Assembly: GCF_000003195.3 (NCBI RefSeq)
Contig: NC_012878.2
Location: 39,370,751 to 39,434,750, forward strand
DNA length: 64,000 bases
From: Sorghum bicolor
Lineage: Eukaryota; Streptophyta; Magnoliopsida; Poales; Poaceae
Direction: 5' to 3'
Within the stretch, counting starts at the first letter, position 1. Each line of letters starts with the position of its first letter. The translations under genes and the position numbers were made by a program. The notes beneath the pieces were generated by a model. It was given only the letters and a program-made list of their open reading frames with translations, was not told where the DNA came from and made no database searches. Below are positions 32,799 to 41,779 of the stretch, in pieces.

Positions 32799-33486
32799 TG
32801 TTGACACCATTTTTGGGCACGTGTCTAGGATGGCATGATAGGGTGGCAGTACGATGCGGGTTGCTGATGAGGATGGTTGCCGATGAGGGAGAGGTTGAAT
32901 ATGACTAAGTCCACAGGCAGTAATATGGTGCCGATGGCTGGATAAAAAGGTATGCCGATGACTATGGCAAGGGGATTGCCGATGATGCGAAGGAGGAGTC
33001 CGGAAGCTGCCGGTTGTCATGTGGAGGAGTTTTGGTTTGTCACGAAGGATAGTTTTATTATTTCCTTAGTTATTTGCATCGTTTTGTATACGGATTCCGT
33101 GTAATTTGGAATTCGAATTCTAATCGTGTCTGGTTGTAGCTCTTTGAGCAGGGTATAAATATAAACCCTAGGACCTTGTGATAATGAATCAAGAAATCAA
33201 TCAAACACACGTTTTTACTCATATTCCAGCATCTACTTTTCGACAACTTCGTCATACTTTTTTCTTTTTATTACAAGTTCTTAGGAATTCGTCGACTTAA
33301 GCTCGGCGTGTTCTCGAGTTCCGCGTGAGTACCTCTTAGCCGTGACATCCGGGCGCATCGCTGCTGTCAGGACTAAAGTATTCGAGTTATCACCTTTGCC
33401 GATAGCAAGGTCAAATCGGCTGGCACGCCTTAACGTTTGAATCGGGTATTAGCCCTTTGTGTTTGCAGATCAGTTTTGCATCAACA
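32799..33486 (+). repeat. RT-C 3' LTR
   Basis: 688 bp, same ends as 21098-21785, followed by TSD CCCTC at 33487-33491. TATA box at about 33153. Confidence 0.95.
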
Positions 33487-34590
33487 CCCTCCATAAGGAC
33501 TTATCCCTTGGCAAAAGCTGGGACAACTCGTACAACCATGAGGGCTATATGGCTGTGGTTTTAGCTCAGTATGAGGACCTTTTTCTAGCTTGTTAGCGGA
33601 TACCTTAAATGGCGTAAGAATGGCTAGACAGGTTGGGTATAGTGTGGCCTTTGTCCATGTGTATAGGCTGCGGGTTATGTGCCATGGAAGGGGGGCTCTA
33701 TATCTGCCTGCCGAGTGAATCTAATGGCTCTAACTTGTTAGACGAAACCTTTAAAAGGCTTCATAGTGATCTCTGCCGACCTCCCTAGGAAGGGGGTTAA
33801 GAGACTTGCAACCTCGGGCGAAAGGGTAAATCACGACTCATGGGTAAAGATGTACATCCTCTGCAGAGTGTTAAATCTGGTATACTAGCCGTGCCCACGG
33901 ATACGGGCGGCCCGAAAAACTGACGGAATAGATGGACACTGATAAACGTGAATAATAAAAATAAATGATGGTTTATTATGTTGTTTATATGTGTTATTCT
34001 TAATTCTTGTATACATTGATCATGTGGTTATGGGATTAGTTATGCTACCTTGATATTTGCTATCCAATGATTAAACATGTTATCCACTATTAAAAGCTAA
34101 ATGCAGTCAAACCAGTGTCAGCTATTTGAGCCTCATGAACCCCTGGTTATACTTATTGAGTACGATATGTGCTCACTCTTGCAATTTTCCAACACCCCAA
34201 GTTATGATAATGATGATGCTTGGAATGAGGACTACCGTTATGAGTACTAGGTTTGGAGTCAACCAGTCAACAGTGTCCCTGTGTGGTGCTTCCGTCGAGA
34301 GCGTTGTTTATCTCATATTATTTTTGTGTAAGACTATGTGATTTATTATGTTCCGCTATGTAATAAACACTGCAATGGTACATTTGAGATTTGTCTACTT
34401 ATATGTGCGACTGTTTCTGGGGCACATATGAGTCTTTTATGCATCCTATTTTGTTCTTAAAATATGGGTGTGACAGCCAGTTGCCTATAGATGGGAAGGG
34501 ATATGGGTACTATTAGAGATGAATTTTTCTATTTTTCCTAAAAAGCCATTAATAAGCATGGGATATAGGATAGTCTCGGAGATGCTCTAA

Positions 34591-34999
34591 CAATCAAAGC
34601 AACTCAACATTACATTTTTAAGTTTTTGGATCCCATGTAGCATCAACAATGCCTACTCAAAGATGGCGCAAATGTTGCCATGCCCCTGGGTTTTCTAGTA
34701 TTTTTCACTCAAATTGTATCTTTAGTTCGTTGTAATTTATGTAGATATAATCTGTAATTTTAGGTTTTGAGAAAAAAAATCCTATAAACAAAACAATAAA
34801 CCCCACAAAATCTGGTGGTCTTTGACAAATAACAATTCATAATTATTTCTAAGGTCAAAAGATTTGATATGTTATCATACAACGGAAAATAACAAAGTAC
34901 AAAAGTAACATTTTACTAGGTGCTTCTATAAAAATGTTGCCTGAATTTATCTTAAAATTTCTTGCACCTAAAAGTATAGGAGAAGTGGAGAACTAAAAA
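34591..34999. other. AT-rich sequence without features
   Basis: About 400 bp of AT-rich DNA following the right end of the MITE. I see no ORF, inverted repeat or known motif in it. Confidence 0.5.
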
Positions 35000-35318
35000 T
35001 CAAACAAAAAACGAAGGCTGCCCGCACTTGCTTGGTTTGGCCTTCCCGTGAAGCGCCAAACCGGCCTTGCAGCTGTGGTAGCTATACGTGATCTCGCCGG
35101 TGGTGATATTCACGTTAAAAAGGCTTAGTGCAATGTCAAAATCAGCCTCGCCTTCCACCTGCTGGTCCACCCATACGTGGTCGCAGAACAGCTGCGACAG
35201 CGGCGCCTGGTCCTTACCAGAAGACATGATGGCTCTGGTCACCTCCACCCAGTCGTGCCCGCAGGCGACGTAAAACTTGGATACTGGGCCCTCGGCCAGC
35301 CTGATGCCGGCGTAATTA
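35000..35318 (-). pseudogene. Host-like exon fragment, unknown family
   Basis: A GC-rich island in AT-rich surroundings. On the minus strand about 100 codons are open from about 35315 to the TGA at 35000-35002, including GPVSKFYVACGHDWVEV, QLFCDHVWVDQQVEGEADF and the ITTGEITYSYHSC stretch. Codon use and composition look like a real grass gene's last exon rather than a transposon. I do not recognise the family. It may be a gene fragment carried by a transposon, or the end of a diverged host gene; no upstream exon is seen in the neighbouring 140 bp. Confidence 0.4.
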
Positions 35319-35358
35319 CGCTAACTTTTAGCCTTCTTATTGTCGTAGTCGTGAATAT

Positions 35359-35383
35359 TTTTATATATATATATATATATCGT
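35359..35383. repeat. (TA)n microsatellite
   Basis: A run of about ten TA dinucleotides after ATTTTTA. No other significance seen. Confidence 0.85.
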
Positions 35384-35458
35384 ACAGTGGTGTTTAAGAC
35401 AAGAAGGGGGAACAATATATGTGCATATTACGTGTGCAAATTCATGATGGCAGAAGTC

Positions 35459-36454
35459 CAGCGCCGGCCCTACGATTTCGAGGGCCCTCTGGCGAGCTCG
35501 TCGCGATGGCCTCTCTAGTCTATAATATATAGGCTATTTTTGTTTATAAAGGGAAATCAATATTTAAAATTAATATGTCTGATAATTATCAATAGCGAGA
35601 AACAATGTAGATTAAAAAGCAATATATTTGTACTTTTAGAACTAATATGATTACCTTGAGAAAAAATAGAATTTCGTCATATTCATTGCTTTTTATATAA
35701 ATAAATTTCTTCGGACATTTCTTGATGCAAAATCATCGAGAACGGTATTAAGATCAATAGTGTCCAAGATATCCCTTTCGATGGTGCACATAGCCAAACC
35801 ATTTAACCTTTCTTGTGACATAGTCTCTTCTTGATTCTCAGGTGCATCTATAAGGTTCTCATCACGCTCAGGCACAGCGCTACTTGAAACTGAAAAAAAC
35901 TTATCTAAAGCACCTTGTTGTGACTGCCGAAAGTGTTCTTCTTCGCAGCCCCCAACTCATATTTTTTAGGTAACATTCTCAAATTCTAACACTTTACCTA
36001 AATTAAAATAAAAATATGACTACATGAGTACCTGTGCAAAGTAATAGACAAAAATTGAACAAGAAAAAAAACTAGGGCATATAAAATTTGGCATGATCAT
36101 ATAAACTGAAAATATGAAACTGAATCAAATCAATATTCAATAAAGATCTGATTGGTGATTGCCTGATTGGCTGATTTGTTTGAAGTCCCTCGAGGCCTCG
36201 ATGACTGCAGGTTTGTGGCCAGAGCAATGGCTGCGTGCCTACGTCTGCGTGCAGTGCCGTCAATCGGGAATTTGGCGAGACACCGCGAGTCCGTGTCTCT
36301 GGCTCTTTGCGACAGGCGTTGCGGCTGCTCGTTACCTGTAACTCAATACATATACAGAGAATAGAGATATACTAGTACTATACATATTTAGGCCCCCAAG
36401 CTGCAAGGGCCCATGGCCGGCGCACCTGCTGCCCCTCACATAGGGCCGGCTCTG
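35459..36454 (-). mobile_element. hAT-type DNA transposon relic
   Basis: Ends CAGCGCCGGCCCTACG (from 35459) and, on the minus strand inward from 36454, CAGAGCCGGCCCTATG are inverted repeats typical of hAT elements. They are flanked by the 8-bp duplications CAGAAGTC (35451-35458) and CACAAGTC (36455-36462), which differ at one base. At 996 bp it is non-autonomous, but it keeps a transposase relic (next entry). A GC-rich patch at 36180-36340 may be its 5' exon or promoter. Confidence 0.7.
35693..35875 (-). pseudogene. hAT transposase C-terminal (dimerisation) relic
   Basis: Sixty codons on the minus strand include the phrase SQERLNGLAMCTIERDIL followed by DLNTVLDDFASRNVRR, the hAT C-terminal dimerisation pattern of ZMYM1/TTF-like plant transposases. 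The rest of the transposase is missing from this copy. It lies inside the hAT inverted repeats in the expected orientation, which supports the element call. Confidence 0.65.
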
Positions 36455-36462
36455 CACAAGTC

Positions 36463-37040
36463 AATCAAACACCCACAGAGACGCTCAGAGTACGTTACAT
36501 GTCTCTTTTTATTATCTCCTGAATTATATTGAATAACTTAGATAACTAATACCTTTTTTATTTATTTCAAATTAAAGACGGAATGGCTGAGGAAAAGGTC
36601 CTACAACAAGACCGAATCAAAGCTATCTAAGAGACGATAGCAGGATTTCTCCGCGACCAAGTGATCAATCCAAACGGCGAGTTTCACTTCAACGGCAACG
36701 AAACTCTTATTCCAAACAACGATGATCATTTGTATCGTTTGTAGACATTGGGAGAAAAAACTCTATGTATATATGTGTTACGAATTTTGTACATATAAAA
36801 CTATATATATATATAAAGCTTTTTACATATCTATTTAATTTTTGATGTGGTCTATTCATTTTATTATAGGCAAAGCTTAATTATTAAGCTAAGCCTATAA
36901 TTTTCATTTATATATGCTTAATATGCGTGTAATATAAATATATTATTGTATCAGCAAAACATGTATTGAAAAACTTATTATTATATATTATATATAAACA
37001 ATAAACAGAACCGACGAAGTGAACCAAAAAAAAATAAAAA
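36463..37040 (+). other. AT-rich region with a short CACTA-associated ORF relic
   Basis: Mostly AT-rich. A plus-strand reading from ATG 36583 to TAG 36742-36744, with one internal TAA (about 36628), gives MAEEKVLQQDRIKAI then GFLRDQVINPNGEFHFNG. Its position just before CACTA-like subterminal repeats suggests the last exon of a CACTA-encoded protein, but I cannot confirm that. Confidence 0.3.
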
Positions 37041-37235
37041 GTGTTAAAGGGTCCTGCAACGTGGTAGCCCTGGCAGGACCCTTTAACACCGGTTGGTGTA
37101 CCAACCGGTGTTAAAGGGGGGGCTTTAGCCCCGGTTGCCCGAACCGGGACTAAAGGGTGGGCCTTTAGTCCCGGAAGGACAGCACCGGCTCGGGAACCGG
37201 GGCAACAGGCCCTTCCCGACCGGTGCTAATGCCCG
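37041..37235. mobile_element. CACTA-type subterminal repeat array
   Basis: Repeated, inverted copies of TTTAACACCGGTTGG / AACCGGTGTTAAAGG and of GGGCCTTTAGTCCCGG / AACCGGGACTAAAGG. The TTTAGTCCCGGTT class of words is typical of subterminal regions of grass CACTA transposons and forms hairpins (for example 37045-37085). No CACTA terminus or 3-bp TSD is visible nearby, so this is a fragment or the end is diverged. Confidence 0.6.
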
Positions 37236-37239
37236 AATG

Positions 37240-37602
37240 TGTGGCAGTGTAAGAGACCGTCATGTGTCCACCGTCATGGACAACCCTGAGGTAGCTTGGG
37301 AGATGCAAGATACCAATGGCGACGTCGAACTCCACCGGGGTTTTACTCGCGTTCTCCTCGTCAACGTCGAGCCCCCGTGCGTCGAGGAGGCTGACCGTGA
37401 TGTAGCGATGTCTTGTGTTGATCACGATCCAGTTTAGCAGAAAGCCCATTCCGATTATGATTCCGGCGATTACTACCCCAACGCAAGCCTTTTCTTGCCA
37501 CGAGGCCATGTATGGAGCTGGTACGTTTGTCAATGCAAGTAGCTAATAACTAGTAAAAAAATTTCAGGACAAGCAACGCAGCTACCGGCGCCGGCGTATT
37601 TA
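37240..37602 (-). pseudogene. NHL/LEA2-like gene fragment
   Basis: From ATG 37509 (or 37533) on the minus strand: a short N-terminus, a single hydrophobic membrane segment (ACVGVVIAGIIIGMGFLLNW), then RHRYITVSLLDARGLDV and HDGGHMTVSYTA. One membrane helix followed by a beta-rich LEA2-type domain is the pattern of NDR1/HIN1-like (NHL) proteins; the match is from memory and weak. Only about 100 codons remain, and the frame then runs into CACTA subterminal repeats at about 37235. A TATA-like CATAAATACG sits about 85 bp upstream of the ATG (about 37595), so a promoter-containing 5' piece of a gene seems to have been captured. Confidence 0.45.
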
Positions 37603-37929
37603 TGGGACCGTATAAGATGTGGTGTAACAGCTGCCAATAGTTGAGTTCGTATATATATTGCTCCATCAATGACCGTTTTCCATAAGGGGTCGAAATCGGA
37701 TATACATCCCCGAGGATCCTGTTTGTATCACGCTCGATTCCGAGTCGAACATGAATCAATATGTCATGGTACTTGAGACTCGAGCACTAAGTTGGGCCTT
37801 TGATGCTGTGCTACGGAACCATACCGGGCTGCGACCCATCCACATGGGCTATGCATGGCCTGTGTAATATAATCGTTAAATACTAGAGAAATCTTTGCAC
37901 CTGTTGTCCTCTCAACTCTCTCGGGCTGT
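37603..37929. other. Unassigned sequence
   Basis: About 330 bp with no ORF, inverted repeat or recognisable LTR edge; mixed composition. It lies between the NHL-like fragment and an integrase relic. Confidence 0.4.
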
Positions 37930-38660
37930 TTAGGGTCAATCTCTGTCATCGTGATGACTCCATAACATATTGTAGGTCTTCATGACTTTGTTCTTGGTTA
38001 CTCTTTCCTTATTGTCAGCTATCTGACCTAGTTCTTCGTACTCGAGATCTGATCCATTCTTGACACCTTGGGTTCGATCCTTTCTCCGGGTACTCATAAG
38101 CATTTGTTTAGTTGTGACATATGGAAAACTGGAAAGATCGAACACATTTTCTTAGGCAACTGCAACTTGTAAGCCACGGTACCCTTCTTCTCCAGAATCT
38201 GGTAAGGTCCTACATATCTCGACGCAAGCTTGCTTCCTACTCTAAAACATTAAACTTTCTTCGTGGCATTGACTTTGAGATAAACATAGTCACCAACTTC
38301 AAACTCAAGCGGCCTTCTCCTCTTATGAGACTGCGCAGCTTTCATTTGTTGTGGAATGATTCGGACACACTTCTTGGCTTCTTCGGCAAACTCAATACCA
38401 TAGTATCTTCTTTCACCAGGTTTAACCTAGTTCAGTGGGGTTCTACACTTGCAGCCATACAAAGCTTCAAACGGTGTCATCTTTATGCTCTCTTGATAAA
38501 TGTTATTGTAAGAGAACTCAACTAAAGGCAGCATCTCTTCCCATGACCCTTTGGACGATATCACGCAGGCTCTCAACATACCTTCCAGAGCATGGTTAAG
38601 TCTTTCATTTTGCCCAAAACTCCGAGGATGATACGCTGTGCTTCGGACTAAGCTCGTATT
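37930..38660 (-). pseudogene. Chromovirus integrase C-terminus and chromodomain relic
   Basis: Read leftward from about 38660: a degraded version of the integrase C-terminal region (the SYNNIYQESIKMTPFEALY-type box near 38500-38450), the SH3-like domain (ASRYVGPYQIL-type, near 38220), then SDLEYEE, DNKERVTKNKVMKTY and WSHHDDRD at 38050-37935, which is a Tekay-type chromodomain region. Several frameshifts break it. No LTR follows on the left, so this is a truncated piece unrelated to the nearby RT-D LTR, which has the same orientation but lies upstream. Confidence 0.65.
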
Positions 38661-39130
38661 AGCATTTCTTAACGTGATAACTAGGATTAGGTAGAGATTC
38701 TATCCCCAGCATCTATGCCAGAAATGTTGTTTTGGTTTCTACGCACTAGAGTATAGCGATATAACTAGTATTGACCTTGATAGTTCTTTAACCTTTTTAC
38801 AAATTCATCCACAAGTGCACAGAGCTATTGTTTGTAGCATTTCACTAGTCAATATTTGAGTATCATCATTTATATTTTTCCTAAAGGAAGGCATTGATTA
38901 AGATTTTAATATGATCATAGGTAGTAATGCTATGCAAGTTAACCAATCTTTAAAATTGGTGTATGAAATGATAATAGAGATAGTGAACACACACATGAGC
39001 TTTCCTTGAATGAGAAATAGAAAAGAAACTAGTAAAAGAATATTCCTAAGTGAGCAGGCATTAATCTAGTATAGTCATATTATGATTAGTTAATGTTCAT
39101 ACAATTTACATAATTAGGATTAGTCCTAAG
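38661..39130. other. Unassigned repeat-like sequence
   Basis: About 470 bp of AT-rich sequence. The phrase ATCCCCAGCATC near 38702 also occurs in the RT-E LTR (near 40207), so this may be a diverged LTR of an Athila-like family, but I cannot place its ends. Confidence 0.3.
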
Positions 39131-40095
39131 TGTGTGTAGCACTCGGTTTTAAGAACAAAACCAGATACACACCATATGTGAGCCTAGGAAGTCAAATCTC
39201 ACATATAGCCACAAATAGGGGTAATATCAATAGACAATGCTTAATATATAATAAACTTAATATAAAGGATATAACCTTGGATAGCAAACAGCAGAAATGC
39301 ACTCCATTCTTCAGGTGAAAGCTCCAAATTCATAGGGACAACTGACTCGTTGAGCACAAGCCTAAACTCTTCTCCAAACAAGCAATCTGATACCCATCTG
39401 GGATTTTTATCCAAATAAAATGTAAAGGCAAGCGTAAGTACATCTCGTACTCAGCAAGAATAACATAGGGTTCATGAGGCTCAAAGGCTAGACACTTGGT
39501 TTAACTGCATGTAGCTTTTAGTTGTCACAATTTTAGCATATGAGTAGCATCAAGTTGTCAAGTCCCAAAGTAAACTCATGATCAAGTAAAGTGAACAAAG
39601 AATAGCATAAACAACATATTAACAATGATAACATCAGTAATTTGCCATTAGTGATCATTTATTCTGTATTGGTCCAAGGCCGCTCGTGACCATAAGCACG
39701 ACTGATATATTAGTTTTACACTCTACAGAGGTTGTACACTTTCACAGTGAGTCATGATTTACCCTTTGGCCCAAGGTCATGAGTCTCTAAACCCCCTTCT
39801 TATGGAGGCAGGCAGGGTTCACTATGAAGCCTTTCAATGGTTCGTCTAACAAGTTAGGGCTGCTTGGTTTCATTAGTCAGTCCATGTGATTCTACCACGT
39901 AGAGAATCCACGGTGTGCTATCCCCCATTTGCACCGCATGGGTAAACTCTAATAAGCTAGAAAAGGTCCTCATACTGAGCTAAAGCTAGAGCCATGTAGC
40001 CCTCACAGTTGTATTATATGTCCCGGATGGTCATATACAGATAAGTCCTTATGGAGAAAAACTAGAGCACCATAAGATAGCTCAACGCTCTAGCC

Positions 40096-41779
40096 TGTTG
40101 GGTATTCTTAACATCATTACCAAAAGTAGACTTAGTTTTCTAATTCTAGTAACGGTGCCAAAAATGCCAAACCTATCCCTCATACCACTTAAGCCAAGTT
40201 GTCATCCCCAGCATGACATGAGAGACGCGGTATTGAAATATGCAATTGCTCTTCTAAATAAATAATGAATGGGATCTGCAAGCGCACAGATTAATACCGA
40301 TGTAGCATTTTAACCGGGAAGTATTCCAGGTATCGTTATCTATATTTTTACCACTGGGAAGGGATTAACAATCATCAATATTGATTACAGAATAGAATAT
40401 GAGATTGAGTATCTATCATTGCATGTATAATTGAGAACATTTATCTAACTCTTTCATACAGGGGTAAGTGTCACATAAAAGATATAAAGTAATGAATAGT
40501 GACAAAGATAATTAATTGGATCAGCATAACTTAGCCACATAATAAATATGATAAGCACCTCAATTAGATACTCTAGAAAGTCATTAGCATGGAATTAGAA
40601 CGAACTACAAGAATATTTCCTAAGTTATTCTCAACTATATAGTCTAGCATTATCATAGTTAGTGCAAGCATACTTAGCAATCATTGTGAGACAAAACTAC
40701 GCCCATGCATAGTGATATTAGCAAGGTAAATGAGAAACATAGCAATCACTCCCCTGTAATAATATTGCTCTGCCAGCCCAATACACGAGAGGGGGACTAT
40801 ATAAGAATCAATGAAGCTGTCACTATCACGAACTACCCCACGATCTGGCATATTGGGTACAATCGCAGATAAATACGGTATAAGCACCACGCTTACACAA
40901 TATCTATCATTTACCCATGGATCCGATGGATAAACGCTATATGATCCTAAACATGTATATAGATCCAATCTAACTAAGCCAAGTACATAACTATGATAAA
41001 CTAAGAACAATATAATCTTGAATATAAGCAAATAGAGCAAAGTCATAAGCAATATATTGAAGTAGAACAAAGTCATATTCATAATATTGAAAAACAAAGA
41101 TGATTAGAAGAACAATTAGAAGCACAATTAGAGAATTATCAAGAATCCTCTTGACAGATCCGGAAACCAATCGAAGATTGACTCCTTCTAGTTCTAATCC
41201 TATGTAGCTATGCTAATCTAGATATCAAATTGATGTGGTGGCTCTAATCTTGATTAGGGGCTTCTTCTCCCTTGAGGAATAATGAATTAGGGTTGAGAGG
41301 CTCTCTCCTCCAGGGGTCAGGGGGTCTGGTTTTATAGTCCCTTCAAGTGAATATGGGCCATTGGATCAAACCGACATTGATTGTATGGTTTAGATTGATC
41401 CTTTAGGTCGGTGGAGATTGATCCCGAAAGAGAGTCCTGATTGGAGTCCAACAGGGGGCGGGCGCCCAGGGCAACTGGGCGGGCGCCCAGGGCAACTGGG
41501 CGGGCGCCCAGTGCCTGGCCCCGTTCGGCCTCCGCTTCCTTCCCGTGGCTTCTGGAGTCTTCTAGATGTAAGATAATTGCGCGGCACGTTGATATCTCTA
41601 TGTAATCCCGACGCGTGGGCCTTTCTTCTGTATTTCCTGATAACCCCGTGCAGAAATAGACAAACACCAAAACTCGTGGAATTCTGTCAGATAAAACCCT
41701 AAGTCTAGATGTTGATTTTATTTGGATCCTTTTCTTTGTTTATTTGATAATTAAATTTGATACATAAGGACCATCAACA
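40096..41779 (-). repeat. RT-E 3' LTR
   Basis: 1684 bp. It contains about three copies of a 21-bp unit (GGGCGCCCAGGGCAACTGGGC) at about 41458-41512, where the other LTR has about two; this accounts for its extra length. Short open frames inside (for example 40681-41097) are conserved only because both LTRs are nearly identical and have no known product. Confidence 0.93.

Larger units (their letters stand above)
21098..33486 (+). mobile_element. RT-C: complete Tat-lineage retrotransposon with antisense PMD gene
   Basis: A 12.39 kb plus-strand element with two 688-bp LTRs (21098-21785 and 32799-33486; TGTTGACACC...GCATCAACA), flanked by CCCTC (21093-21097 and 33487-33491). LTRs differ at about eight positions by eye. 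The order is PBS, gag, protease, RT, gypsy RNase H, archaeal-type RNase H, integrase, then an opposite-strand spliced gene, PPT and LTR. Two RNase H domains and the extra gene place it in Tat. RT through integrase is open over 1089 codons, but gag has three stops and there are two apparent frameshifts. The element is saturated with GCCGAT/ATCGGC. Confidence 0.95.
16264..34475 (+). mobile_element. RT-B: internally deleted Tekay/Del chromovirus
   Basis: The element begins TGTAACACCC at 16264 and ends ...GGGTGTGACA at 34475, between copies of the 5-bp duplication GCCAG (16259-16263 and 34476-34480). It keeps the first 2.03 kb of its 5' LTR (16264 to about 18292), then jumps to mid-integrase, so the rest of the 5' LTR, the PBS, gag, protease, RT and RNase H are gone. 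A short PPT and a full 3' LTR follow. That LTR is 2783 bp once RT-C (21098-33486) and one copy of its TSD are removed. The chromodomain and the TGTAACACCC LTR start identify the Tekay/Del chromovirus lineage. Confidence 0.88.
19299..34475 (+). repeat. RT-B 3' LTR, split by RT-C
   Basis: The LTR runs 19299-21097 and resumes at 33492-34475; RT-C and its TSD copy lie between. The second part holds the end of the LTR, which is missing from the 5' copy. A TATA-like CTCTATAAAACC is at about 19828-19840. No gene lies in the LTR parts. Confidence 0.88.
15924..34587. mobile_element. Tourist/Harbinger-type MITE interrupted by RT-B
   Basis: Terminal inverted repeats GAGCATCTCCAAGAGTATCC (from 15924) and, read inward from 34587 on the minus strand, GAGCATCTCCGAGACTATCC agree at all but two of the first 20 positions. 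The TSD is TAA at 15921-15923 and 34588-34590. TAA duplications plus this terminal sequence fit PIF/Harbinger (Tourist) elements. Without the RT-B insertion the element would be about 447 bp (15924-16263 plus 34481-34587), AT-rich and non-coding, so a MITE. Confidence 0.75.

Noticed and set aside
32799..33486. Reading 21098-21785 and 32799-33486 as a tandem host duplication
   Set aside because: TG/CA ends, PBS, PPT and CCCTC target duplications show they are the LTRs of one retrotransposon.
40681..41097. 138-codon hydrophobic minus-strand ORF, repeated at 47313-47729
   Set aside because: Inside the RT-E LTRs; duplication follows from LTR identity and the composition is simply AT-rich.
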